A DNA stretch of 64,000 nt from Schistosoma haematobium (Eukaryota; Platyhelminthes; Trematoda; Strigeidida; Schistosomatidae): NCBI RefSeq assembly GCF_000699445.3, contig NC_067196.1, positions 49,021,364 to 49,085,363 of the forward strand, given 5' to 3'. A program made the position numbers and the translations under genes. The notes beneath the pieces were generated by a model. The model was not told where the DNA came from. It made no database searches and worked only from the letters and a program-made list of their open reading frames with translations. Shown here one piece after another: positions 47,508 through 59,169 of this stretch. The first letter of the stretch is position 1. Each line of letters starts with the position of its first letter.

Positions 47508-48801
47508 CTTACTTACTTACGCCTGTTACTCCCAATGCAGCATAGGCCACCGACCAGCATTCTCCAACCCACATTGTCCTGAGCCCTCCTTTCTAGTTCT
47601 ATACAATTTCTGTTCATTCTTCTCATGTATGTCTCCATTTCCCGGTTCATTGTGTTCTTCGGTCTTCCACTCCTCCTTTGGCCTTGGGGATTCAAAGTGA
47701 GAACTTGCCTCGTGACACAGTTGGGTGCTTTCCTCAATGTGTCTCCTATCCACTTCCAGTGCTTCTTCCTGATTTCTCCCTTCACTAGGATCTGGTTTGT
47801 TATCTCCCACAGTAGGTTGCTGCTGATAGTGTCTGGTCAACGGATCCGAAGTATTTTGAGTAGACAAATGTTAATAAACACTTGTATCTTCTGGGTGATG
47901 GCGTTCGTAGTTCTCCAAGTTTCCGCCCCATACAGTAGAACTGTCTTGACATTTGTATTGAAAATTCTGACCTTGGTGTTGGTTGACAGTTGATTTGAGT
48001 TCCAGATGTTGTTCAGTTGTAAATATGCTACTCTTGCTTTTCCGATCCGCGCTTTCACATCTGCACCAGACCCACCATGTTCATCAATAATGTTGACCAA
48101 ATATGTAAAGGTTTTTACATCTTCCAAATCTCCTCCGTCAATTGTGACTGGATTGATGCATTCTGTGTTGTGTCGGATAATCTTGTTTTTCTCTTTGTGT
48201 ATGTTGAGACCTACAGCTGCTGAGGCTGCTGCTACACTGGTCATCTTCTCCTGCATTTGTTGTTGCGTTCGGGATAGGAGGGCCAGATCATCTGCGAAGT
48301 CTAGATCGTCCAACTGCATCTTAGATGTCCATTGTATCCCGTGTCTCCCTTCGGATATTGACGTCTTCATGATGCAGTCGATCACCAGGAGAAAGAGAAA
48401 GGGTGAGAGTAAGCAACCATGCCTGATTCCGGTCTTTACTTCGAACGACTTTGCCAACTGTCCTCCATACACGACTTTGCAGTTTAATCCATCATAGAAA
48501 TTCCGCATGATATTGACTATCTTCCGAGGCACGCCATAGTGTTGAAGAAGCATCCATAGTGTTGTTCTATCCACACTATCAAATGCCTTTTCGTAGTCAA
48601 TGAAGTTGATGTAGAGTGATGAATTCCATTCAATTGATTGTTCCACAATGATCCGTAGAGTTGCGATTTGGTCCGTATACGATCTATCCTTACGGAATCC
48701 TGCCTGTTGGTCTCGAAGTTGGGCGTCTACGGAGTCCTTCATCCTGTTTAACAATACCCTGTTGATGACTTTTCCCGGTATTGAGAGAAGAGTGATGCCC
48801 C
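47508..48801 (-). mobile_element. 5'-truncated RTE copy C with 15-bp TSD
   Basis: A 1294-bp minus-strand insertion enclosed by a perfect 15-bp direct repeat, TATAAAACATGCTTA, at 47493-47507 and 48802-48816. The 3' end is a TAAG-type tail (CTTACTTACTTACGCC on plus). The first 22 codons of the 342-codon frame that spans its 5' edge are flanking sequence, not element. Confidence 0.9.
47513..48801 (-). pseudogene. RTE-like reverse transcriptase, C-terminal two thirds, copy C
   Basis: The RNA-dependent DNA polymerase of a non-LTR retrotransposon. Visible in order: GITLLSIPGKVINRVLLNR (fingers), QQAGFRKDRSYTDQI, motif A FIDYEKAFDSVDR, RHGCLLSPFLF (motif B), FADD (codons 48287-48298), GLNIHKEK, TYLVNIIDEHGG, GAETWRTT, then an in-frame TGA at 47834-47836 where the family has Trp, and after it [16 protein letters not shown] and [10 protein letters not shown] to the stop. 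The APE-type endonuclease is lost by 5' truncation. The TGA is shared with copy B. It looks young, but not autonomous. Confidence 0.85.
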
Positions 48802-48816
48802 TATAAAACATGCTTA

Positions 48817-50796
48817 GCAAATGGTTTAAATATGAAAATGATTTGGAACTTTTGTGAATGAACATAACTGTCTGTTAACGCACATTCTAATAGCGTTTTT
48901 TTTTCAATTTGCAGTTTAAGAAAAAAGGAAATTTAGTGAATAATAGCAAGAATTACTCTTTACATTTGCAAAGATCAGATTAAATTAAGCAGTTACAATT
49001 ATGATCAAGCATATGTTTTTTATTCAATAAAATGATGTCAGACCTACAACAAATAATGAAATGTTAAACATTCAAATCTAACTTTGACGTTTATCTAAAG
49101 AATAAATACTTAGATAAATCAAAAAGTAAAAAATAAAAGAGCACGAATAAGCAGTGAATAAATAAGTAAAGTATTGTTATTACCTAACAGAGAGTATCTA
49201 CCAATTTTATGTGTAAGTGAATAAATAAATTCACGTAGATATAGATATAACATTTATAATCATTCATGTATAAACAAATCTGTTGATACATTGAACAGAA
49301 TTGTTCACATAATCTCGTTGTAAACTTTGGCATCAAGATAATTTTGTTTTGAAAAAAAACGACATAACAACAAGAAAAAAAATCCTGGATAAATGGGTGG
49401 TTTTCAAAAAAATAAATAAACTAAAGAATAATAGTTTCTGATTATTCTATTATCATTATTATTAAAGATAAATAAGAAATAAATTCAAGTCAATAAATCA
49501 TTTGGTAAATTACCCGGTAGAATTTTTTGTTTTTAAACAATTTGCTAACTGAACCTCCCATCGATTTATCATGTATATTATATAAATATTTTGGAAAATG
49601 TCATCTGTCCAAATATGTTATTTTTTGTATTGTTAATGACACCTATAATAAAATAAGAAGCGACAATTATAAAGTAATCGACCAGATATCGGTATATCTT
49701 ATTTTCTATCGAACAAATACAAAAAGGATTTGCTTAATGGCGCCAGAATTGGTTATTATTATATTGTACCGCATTCTAAAAAAAAACTTTTTAAAATTTT
49801 TTTTAGCGTAAATAATCATAATCTGTTACTAAGGTGTTTAGAGAATGAAGATAACATGTTTATAAAATTCTGACTTTCAACTGTACTCTTACTATTCGTT
49901 TCTCTATTCTAAATTCTTTACTCTTTATTTCCTTAACCACATGCCTCTAGACTAGTCTTAGAAAATTAGACAATAATGTCTTAAACTTTTAAGACCACCC
50001 AAATGATTATATATAGAAAGAAAAATTTCGGACAGATTCTCTGTGAATATTATTTATAGCATACATACAAATGAATACCAATGTAATCGAATAAAGGTAA
50101 TATTTTTTTCCTTTTTGTATATAGATACTGATATACATAAATTTATACCTTTTTATTTTTCAAAGTAAGTTTGATGTATTTACGTATATGCATATGCGTT
50201 ATATGGCATACAACCGAAAAAATAAATTATTGTTTATATTTATATATCAGAATAGAATATTTGTTGATTCGTCGCGAAAAAAAACATTAAGACAGATTCT
50301 TTGAATTTGTCTAAATCGAATAATGTCAATAGGATGGATAAGTTTCACATGAAGTATAGAGTAAAAAAAAGTTATTGCTGAATACATTCATCGAACTTAA
50401 GAATAATCAATACAGAACAAATGAATCTGTTTTACTGTCAACTAGGTTTAGAGATTTGAGAACAACAAAAAGATATAGTGTATTGTTCAATGTCTAATTT
50501 CTCTATTTTCGTCTAACATAACGAATCTTCGGTAATGACACTATTCTACGTGCTAAAAGTTGGATAATATTGTTCATGCTAAATCATACAACTTATACAA
50601 ATATGATAAATGAAGGAAACTATATAGAATGATAAGAACATACAATTAAAAAGAATATCGTATTAATCAGAGTTAAGAAATTTTCATTATTGTTTTTCAT
50701 AACACTAACAAATTTAATTGAATGCATTGTCTCTGATCAATAAATAGCATACCTAGAATTATCTTATTGAGTTTTTGATAGGATTTTGTTCTCTGA
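48817..50796. other. AT-rich non-coding DNA
   Basis: No supported gene. A 94-codon plus-strand frame at 49527-49811 is Ile/Tyr/Leu-rich and unrecognised. Confidence 0.5.
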
Positions 50797-50865
50797 GCTG
50801 GGTGGTTTGGTCGTGGAACACTCATTGTTCTTCTGAACGACCTCATCAGCACAAACTTCTATCTT
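50797..50865 (-). repeat. Hammerhead-like motif, possibly Penelope-element derived
   Basis: On the minus strand GCTGATGAGGTCG is followed 21 bp later by CGACCAAAC. CTGATGA plus a GGTCG/CGACC stem resembles a hammerhead core, but G of GAAA is missing and no cleavage triplet is evident. Hammerheads are known from Penelope-like elements; assignment here is inference. Confidence 0.3.
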
Positions 50866-51238
50866 ACTTAGTATTTATTGGAATTTTCATTTATTATTAT
50901 TTTTTGTGTTGCTAGATGAAAGATGTCTTTTTTTCTAATAAAATAAAAATTAAAGGTATGTTATGTCCTAAATTTGTTAAATAGTGCTTAAATATACTTA
51001 TTCTATTTTTAATCTGTCTTATGATTTGAGAATTGACAATCATCTTAATGAGTGTAAATATTATAAAAGCTAAGAGTTGTAAATACATTGTAGAATATCT
51101 TTGAGACAAACGATATCAGATGAGAATCCACTGGAATTCAGGTAACAATCGACTGATGTTTTGTTTCAGTTTGAGACATCAGTAAGTCTTTATAATAAAT
51201 ATATTTGTGTTATATATATGAGTAGAAAATTTTTATTT
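50866..51238. other. AT-rich non-coding DNA
   Basis: No features supported. Confidence 0.5.
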
Positions 51239-51308
51239 CTGGCGTTTAGTGACTTAGTGTAAGTCACTTCTTCAGAGTGGCTTACAATAAGTCATGAAAC
51301 GTCAAAAA
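51239..51308. repeat. Inverted pair of hammerhead-like motifs
   Basis: Minus-strand CTGAAGAAGTGACTTACACT...AAGTCACTAAACGCC (51239-51275) abuts plus-strand GAGTGGCTTACAATAAGTCATGAAACGTC (about 51275-51303). The two halves are inverted copies of one motif. The plus half keeps GAAACGTC but lacks a CUGANGA start; the minus half keeps CTGAAGA but has TAAAC for GAAAC. Confidence 0.4.
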
Positions 51309-51954
51309 TACTATTTTTTTTACTCATTGCGATATAACAAGAAAAGATATTATTAACTCTCTATCCGATGCTTAATTTATTTGAAACCATCAAGTTTAAC
51401 CTTGGTATCGACACCTACGAACTCATTAGTAAGTCTTCATCTTTAACTAAAGACGTTTATGTGAACAGTTTGTCGAAAATTCAAGCTTCTTTTTATTGAT
51501 TTAAACATAAATCTACTTAGAAAGAGTGAAAATGACCGGAGACTGATATATTAATTTAATTTAAATATAAAACGAAGTAATAATAATAATGGCATTTTCA
51601 TTATCATAAATTTATATTTAGAAATTATCGGAACCAGTTGTTCAATATTACGATAATGTTCTCTTTAACATGTACTTCAATTACAATGATTCTAAAAGTC
51701 TTTCATCTTTAGTAACAAAAGTTTAATTACAAATTATTTACCACATTTCTTGAGTCCATCAAATGTTAGCTGCAGGAATTCCAGTATTTTTAGATCTTAA
51801 TTTGCATTTTCTGATATTTAACACTACGATAGGCTGTAAAATTTTAATGACAACCCCTGCGTATATGATAATTTTATTTAAACAAACCTAAACAGGAAGT
51901 TATAGATAAAATAATATATTTGTAATATCCTATTGGGTAGAAAAGTTAGGTTTT
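51309..51954. other. AT-rich non-coding DNA
   Basis: No features supported. Confidence 0.5.
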
Positions 51955-51991
51955 CTGACGTTTTGTGACTCAGTGTAAGCCACTTCTTCAG
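51955..51991 (-). repeat. Hammerhead-like motif, second copy
   Basis: On the minus strand CTGAAGA, then GTGGCTT/GAGTCAC (7-bp stem with one extra A before it), AAAAC and GTC. The order matches a hammerhead with a tiny stem III, but position 12 is A rather than G and one base is bulged. It is the same motif as at 51239-51303. Confidence 0.4.
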
Positions 51992-52376
51992 AGAATGAAA
52001 CAGGAAGGTTTATTGAGACTTTGCCACAGTAGAAAAATCAGTGAGTCAAACGTTTGATCATGTGATTTCAATGTTATTTCTGATAAATGGATTTCTTCAA
52101 ACATTAACTTAAGTTTGACATATTTGCTGAAATGATGCTATAAATATACAGCAGTTGCTTGAAGTTTTCTGTAATAATAAAATGAGACCTCACTATTCCA
52201 GCAGCAAACTGGAAAACTGAACAAAGAGAGCGTTCACTAATAGAAATGATGAGGAAGCTGCAAACAAAGTCGAAAGTTAATAAGAAAATGCAAATCTAAG
52301 AATTAATGATAGATATTCTAATTCCACACCCTTGACAATCCATTCTCGTGTTAGCGTGTTGAGTGACTTAAAAATT
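51992..52376. other. AT-rich non-coding DNA
   Basis: No features supported. Confidence 0.45.
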
Positions 52377-52759
52377 TGATAGATATGACTAAACGCCTAA
52401 ATCGGTTTCCTAAGCCCTTCTAGTAACCCCAGGCTAGATCTACACGACAACTTGAACACGAGAGGAGACGCAAAATATGGAAAGATCGGTTTACCCCAAA
52501 GTTAGATTATGTACAGAAAATTGAGGGTACTCGTAGCATTTCAGAGGGTCTTGGGCTTGTGGAAATTTCTGGAACCCTACTAAACATAGTAGTAGGATAG
52601 GTAATCATCCAATCAGAAATGTGATACGTGGCTCGTCACTTTCTAGTTGTTTCTGAGAAACTTCTATTGAGTGCTGATTGGACGAAGTGTTTCCTCTTTG
52701 GGTTTCTTTCAAGAAAATCTCTGGGTCTCCCCAACAAACTTAATGTTCTGATAGCAACA
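52377..52759. repeat. GC-richer segment, possible solo LTR (tentative)
   Basis: It starts TGATAG and ends AGCAACA (TG...CA on either strand), is richer in GC than the flanks, and contains CCAATCAG at about 52610 and its complement CTGATTGG at about 52674. No open frame. No matching flanking duplication was found, so this is a weak call. Confidence 0.25.
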
Positions 52760-55700
52760 GTGCCAGAAAATCCATAGTTGAGAGTTTAAATACTTGCAAC
52801 TTTACTGAAGATTAAAAATAGTTTTTATCACAGGCTATTACTACATAACCTTTGTTTGGTAAATCACAAAACTACACCACTGCATATTTCCTCGATTCAG
52901 ATACTTCTAAGCATTTTTTGTCCCACTGAACCATATGAAATAATTTAAAAGTGCTTTCAACGTAGAATTTATGAAAAAAAATTGAATGAGTAATTCTACT
53001 GTAAAACTATTTATTTAGTTAACTGAATTTTGTTCTGTAATCTGATTATTTGCAATATCCATCCAAGTCAAAGTAAACTTTTCATTGGTTAGGTCTTAAG
53101 GACATCTGTTTCGATCGTAATTCTTTAGGTTTACAGATGTAAAAATATGGGCAGTTCTTTTTCAGTATAAAAACTGAATAACATGTTCAAAGCAAAATTC
53201 AAAGCAAAAATGTAAGAATCGAAAAATGTTAGAAAAAAACACAATTATTTATAGGAATTGGAGTCAAGTTATTAAATTTCTCTAAACGTGTTATTCATCT
53301 AGTACTCATCTAGTATTTAGCTATGTAAGTTCTACACTTGAATAATATCTACTTTCAGCCTAGTTCATTTAAGTTAGAAATTTATAAAAATAATGGATTA
53401 CTGTCTGATTGTTTTTTCAGTTACATTTATTGCAAATAGTTTCACTTGTTTAGTAATGTTATAACAAACCATAATGGATAGAACTAATAAATACATCCCA
53501 CAAAAATATCATTAACGTATATCAGAATATCTTGACAAACATAAACGAGTAAATATGTTTGGTTGTGTATATGTGGGAAAAAGAAATAAACTCAAAAAGA
53601 ATGTGTCGTTCAACAATATACTGCCATTCCCTTTATATTTTCTAAGTGAACAGAAAATAAAAGATTCAAGAACTAACATAAAATAATTTTAATGTAGTCC
53701 ACTTTAAGGTTAATTGGCATTTACTGTACCGGAAAATTTTGATTATATTAAGAATGGAGTTAAAATAAACAAACAAATAAAAAACAAACGATGAAAAAAC
53801 AAATGATAATTAAGAGTATTCGAATTTCTCACTTAGATTTTCTATACAATCAAATGATGAGTTAGTAAAGTGATGTACTGAAAAGTTATCCTGACCTTAA
53901 CTAAATATTTATAGACCATTATCATTATTATTACTCTTATTATTATTATAACTACTTGTAAAATGAGTAGCGGAATTTCTATTTTATGCTTGTTGTGTTG
54001 CGTGTCGACTAGAGTAAGAGATAAGTGTGTGTTATGTTATTTTAATGATGTGTTTTTCTCACTCGTTATATATGTGATAATGTCCAATAGTTAAAACGAA
54101 TTGTCCGGATTTCCGATTTGAACATTCGAAAAACAAGAACATACTCTTGTTTTCTTTTCTCGTGTTCAGATAGACATAACTTGGAAAATAAATGAGTCTA
54201 TACACTAATGACTGTATATTTGCGTATTCGTAAGCATGTACAAACTATTATGGAATGCATATGTTTGTTTTCACAACACAGATTAGTGTTACCTTCTCAA
54301 TACACTGATATATTCAGATTCACGATAATAGATTGGATTTTTCTCTAAATTACGTTTAGTATCGTAGAGTCTAGTCAAAACAACGAATTTTTCTTGAAAA
54401 TGAGTAATGTAACCTTTAATATATATCTACCAAAAATTACATATCGTGTACCTGGCAATATCGAAATGTTTTGAATATCAGTATTTCGAAGAAATTTAAA
54501 TAACGATTGATAGTTCACTTTTATGAGAATATCATTTAAATAGTAATAAACAGAAATGAATAGATTCTGTAACATTTTGGAAACCATAATCTTTATATGG
54601 AGAATCGGATGAACTTCAGTGTACTGCATGTAAGTTAGCTGAAATCTCCTACTATATAAACTCCGTGATCCACCTAGATTACTCAAGGTCCTTATATGTC
54701 GCAAAATTTATTCAGTATTCGATGTAATTCAGAAATATCTAGTGATCCTAAAATTCTTAACTTTCAAAGGATTTTTATTATCTAATATTACACAGAAATA
54801 TAAACATCAGGCTAAAATTATTCAGGATCAAGGGTGTTTACTCGTGTCCTGCTTATTATAGAGTTATATTATACGTGTACCATAACTATATTTATCCCAT
54901 CTCTAGCTATTCAAGAAGTTACTCATTGACTGAAATGATACGATGAAAATTTATTGTAAGATGCGTTTTCTACTTACTAACAAAAAGTAGTATAAAGCGT
55001 TTGCAGAATTGAATAAGGTCATGACAAAATGAAATTTTGTCAAAATCTTTACGACAGGTAGACAGAATTCAGTAAAGTTTTCAAATGATAAATTATAATA
55101 CATATATTAAATCCGTCCAATGCTTACATCATTTTGATGCAGCATTATATGAATCTGATAGTTTCCAATCATTCTTCCCGTTTTGTATATTTAACACTAG
55201 AATCCAGAACTCTCGTCCCGTCCTATTTCGAACTCGTTAGTTGGATATGCCTACCTAACAATGTTGGTGTTCACACTGTGACCCACTTTCATACGGAGCA
55301 TGAGGAACCATGATATCTCTGAACCTACCAAATTAAACACCATATTCATGGAAGTGAGATAGAATGCAATGAATAGGATATCCCATATTCAGTTATAAAT
55401 TGAGGACGTGACTGTTGCATCTTCAGTCAAAACCAAAGCCTGAGCAGTTATCGTGAGTTAATTTCCACATGACTGAAGTCAGACAGGTAATTACCAAGAT
55501 CCTAGAATTTTAATCATTTTATGACTGGAGTGATTGAATTCTTAGAATGTATAGTCCAAGTAAAATTATTAACGAATGTCCGTAAAGATAAAAAAATTCA
55601 CGATATTTTTCCTTCACAAGTTTGTATTATTATTATCATTATTATTATTATTAAGTACGTCCATGGTTGAGGGGTTAATCCTGATGTTGCCGCCACGTTG

Positions 55701-55880
55701 CATTTGAATAATAGCTAGACATCAATCAGAAATACTGTCACACATTCGAGATCTAGATTACTGTTACTACTCATTGATTTTACTTGTTGAATAAATTTTC
55801 CTTCGCCTAACACTATGTTTTTTTCTAAATTTTGTGCTCACAGTTGTTTGGTGTAATCCATGAATAAGAGCATTGAAATG
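52760..55880. other. AT-rich non-coding DNA
   Basis: It contains an ATT run near 55626-55655. No gene supported; a 109-codon minus-strand frame at 54375-54704 is unrecognised. Confidence 0.5.
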
Positions 55881-56021
55881 TTAGCAGGAGCCCTGAAGAC
55901 TCCAATGGAACTTATCTTTCATATTTCCTTAAATCTGACAGTCGGTTTCCCAATCAACAGAAATATATTTTAATAGTTGGATTCATAAGTCGATGTAAGC
56001 TGGATCACCATTGAAAACCTA

Positions 56022-56076
56022 TGAGCACTGGATGGCCGTTTCGTTCTAGTATGGACTCCTTAGCAGTGCGAACCCA
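56022..56076 (-). ncRNA. Hammerhead segment, core broken
   Basis: On the minus strand the core reads CTAAGGA: the invariant G5 is A, and stem II (GTCC with GAAC) has a mismatch. Cleavage is not expected. Confidence 0.6.
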
Positions 56077-56290
56077 TAACCCCGCATGAGGGACCCAAAC
56101 CCTGGACCTTAGGTTTCGCGCGCGAACACTTAGACTCTAGACCACTGAGCCGGTACCTAATGACGTTAATGTCTATTTTCACTCGATCAATGAATGGTGG
56201 CGCAACCATTCACCCATTGTCTGAGGTAGATACCTGTCTCTAGCCGACATGGATTAGACTCCAGTGGTCACGGCTTCTCGCATACGAGAT

Positions 56291-56350
56291 CGTGGATGAG
56301 CACTGCTGAGGAGTCCTATACTAGAACGAAACGGTCGTCCAGTGCTTCCA
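56291..56350 (+). ncRNA. Hammerhead ribozyme, core intact, weak stem II
   Basis: CTGAGGA (56306-56312), GAAA, minimal stem III and the GTC cleavage site are present, and stem I GCACTG/CAGTGC pairs fully. Stem II is GTCC/GAAC with one C.A mismatch, so folding may be weak. Confidence 0.6.
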
Positions 56351-56513
56351 GGTTTTCAATGGTGGTCTAGCTTACATCGATTCATGGATTCAACTATTAA
56401 AATACGTTTCTGTTGTTTGGGAAACCGACTGTCAGATTTAAGGAAATATGAAAGATAAGTTCCATTGGAGTCTTCAGGGCTCCTGCTAAAATCTCCACAA
56501 ACTTCATTCTGAT

Positions 56514-57470
56514 TACAAGCATATTTGTTATACAAAAACATTTGGTAGACCAAATGAATTACTGTGATCCTGTCAAAAATACCTTTTCCTGTACCTCTAG
56601 TTACTAATAAAATTACGGTTAATAACGCACAGTATGGGGATAGGAAAAATAGGCTGTGTGAGACAGGAACCCTCATATCTCTTTCATTTAGATACCAAAC
56701 CTCGATGTACTGAAAATTTCTTTTATATCCTCTGAATATTTTGTAGACGTGTTTGAAGCTATTTCATCTGAATAAACTTTCTTAATCTTTGTTATCTTTA
56801 TGAACAAGAATGAACAAATGTATGTGATCCTCCACATCTAAAATTTGCATAATGTTTAGTGAAGCGCTGAAAACAATGTGAAATTTGTCCTATGAGCTAC
56901 TTCTCCTTATTGATTACTTCACAGATAAAACATTTCCGAATCACAACTGGATATTCAAGTGACAGCAACATCATACGATTGAATCAAGAAAGTGTGTATT
57001 TAAGCTGTATGTAATAAAATTCTTAATACACCAAGTTAGATATTCCGACCGCTTGAGTTGTTATGCGATAGGGCTTATCATTTTTCTCGTAACTTTATGC
57101 ACAAGTAGTTTCTCCGAAGAGATATTTTTGTTCCAAATGAATGGTCTACTTCCTATTTACTAGTAGTTAAATTCAATCGCTGAATTTACAGTTTGACATT
57201 ACGAATTAACTTGAGTCAGATGACCACTAAAAACCAGATGACACTGAACAGTTGCTTTTTTGTCTAGTACTTCTCATTTTTCAGCAGATGACTAAATAAT
57301 GTCCGTCTGATACTCAGAATTGCAAATTTAGTAATTTCCATAACCCTCTATAATACCAAATTCCAATATGAAAAGATAAGCCACTTTTTATGAACAATTA
57401 ATTGTTATTACATTTTTTGATTGTAAACAAGTTTCATTGTATGGAAATTCCCCGTATACATGGGATCATC
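56514..57470. other. AT-rich non-coding DNA
   Basis: No features supported. It lies downstream (minus strand) of the possible exon that follows. Confidence 0.45.
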
Positions 57471-57495
57471 GATTAAAATTTTTGTGTAACTTTTT

Positions 57496-57501
57496 TATTT
57501 A
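57496..57501 (-). promoter_or_regulatory. AATAAA polyadenylation signal candidate
   Basis: AATAAA on the minus strand about 20 bp after the stop of the possible exon. In AT-rich DNA this hexamer is common, so support is modest. Confidence 0.3.
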
Positions 57502-57518
57502 GATAAATCTGAGTCAAA

Positions 57519-57804
57519 CTAGTTGTATTTTGTACTTATAACAGAAAAATCTTCATCTGAAGAGTTTAGGTGAGAAAATGAAGAAGAATAATTTCCAGAT
57601 TGATGGCAATGGAAGCTGAAATCACGATCTTGAGGTTCCCTTTCATAATCAAAATACGATTTGCTGGAATCAGAAAAAGCTGTCTCAAGAAATTTTGCAT
57701 CATACAGTGGGGTATCAGTATTTTGTTCAAAGTGTTCATGGAACTCTGTCGACACCTCGAAACCAGTTGGTTGAAGGTAACTCAATCCATTTTGGGTTAT
57801 ACTT
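57519..57804 (-). CDS. Possible 3'-terminal coding exon, unknown protein
   Basis: About 93 codons remain open on the minus strand from an acceptor-like TTATTTGTTTAAG (ending about 57805) to a TAG at about 57519-57521. The product is Ser/Asp/Glu/Phe-rich and hydrophilic (DAKFLETAFSDSSKSYFDYE, then SSSFSHLNSSDEDFS), unlike the Ile/Tyr/Asn-rich chance ORFs around it. An AATAAA signal lies about 20 bp past the stop (plus TTTATT at about 57496-57501). No domain is recognised, and the first codon in the long frame is TTG, consistent with an internal or terminal exon rather than a start. It could still be chance. Confidence 0.35.
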
Positions 57805-59158
57805 AAACAAATAATGTGAAAAATGCCAGTTAATATAGGTATAAAAGTAAAAGTTCGTAAAGTATTAAAGTTTTTATTAAATTATAAATTTCAGGATCTG
57901 GCCAATTACTGAAATAATGTTGGCCTGTAAAAATTCATAAATAACAAAATCATTTCGTGATGAATATCAAACTATTTGTTTAATCAACTGACAAGGCAAA
58001 CATACCGAGAATTCCGTTTTTAATAAGTATTGAAATAAATTCAAGCCGGTAGTAAATTCAGTAATAGAAAATATGAGGAGAATATGATGTGCTTAAAGTC
58101 AACAATAATCGCATGAAACTAAAATAATTACCTAAATTCATGCAAAAAATATGTTAGTGATGCGAATATGAGAGTTTTAAATATAGTGGCAAATATTTTG
58201 TGGTACAGACTTTCAGAACAGGTAAAACTGATAAAAGTAAGACATAATGATTAACCATGACAATATAGAAATTCAGAAGTAAAATTTATGGAAAATATCG
58301 CAAATTGTATAAGAAGTGAGTCTATTTACAAATTATATAATACATATTTGGTCATTTCTTGCCGGATTTACGATAAGGTTATCTACATTTATATACGGGT
58401 AGATATCAGATTCAAGAGTTTCGTGATAAAAAAGTCAACTATAATCTCCATATTTTAATGATAAAAGTTTTAACTTCAAAAATAAATGTCTTTGAATACG
58501 TAAATATCCCGAGTTATTATGAATTTATGGACTGTTAGAGCTGTATTTTCAATATACTAAGTAGACAAAAAATAATGCATGTTCAAATGTAAACATACCG
58601 TTTATTATATGTTATATCCGTACGAAATGAATGTTCAGCTGTTTCTGATATGAATTAGTCTCTCGTGTGCATAGAGATTTCGCTAAGATAAAAATAATGT
58701 TTTACTAACTATGTTGTTTTATGACAGAGTGCCAGCTTAATTAGTCACAATATTCGGGAAGAATTCAGTTGATGGTCGTGATTGAGTGACCCTCAAACAA
58801 GATCATAGCTGTATATATCATAATCCACGAACAACAGATATAGTTTAGCAAATCGTTTAAATGACTGACTGACTCAACATGGTAGTACATTGAATTTTTT
58901 TAAAATGAGCTTTATTACTAATAAATGCATCTTTATTCCATGGTCACTCACTGTTTTAAAAATACTTGCCATCTGATCTGAATATCATAAAAAACTTTTA
59001 TATTTCCTGAATTTATTATTTGAACATATAAACATTGGCACAAGTTGGAACCAAATACATACATACCACATAATAGAAATGAGGTTATAAAGAGATAAAG
59101 AAAGGAAGATGAGTATAATAAAAAGGACAAAAATGAATAGGAATTAGTGCGTGAGAGT
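57805..59158. other. AT-rich non-coding DNA
   Basis: If the exon at 57519-57804 is real, an intron of its gene would begin here on the minus strand. No upstream exon was recognised. Confidence 0.45.
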
Positions 59159-59169
59159 GAAGTGATATT

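Larger units (their letters stand above)
55881..56513. mobile_element. Hammerhead SINE copy 8 in a long inverted repeat
   Basis: Arms 55881-56077 and 56291-56489 are inverted copies, about 92% identical by eye, with the outer 70 bp identical. Each holds the SINE 3' block, a hammerhead and an extra stretch of about 90 bp (CAGTCGGTTTCCCA and flanks) inserted in the SINE tail. The centre has minus-strand B-box-like and A-box regions and the leader (about 56078-56290). Only the right arm runs to the SINE terminus (ATCTCCACAAACTTCATTCTGAT). No TSD was identified. Confidence 0.75.
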
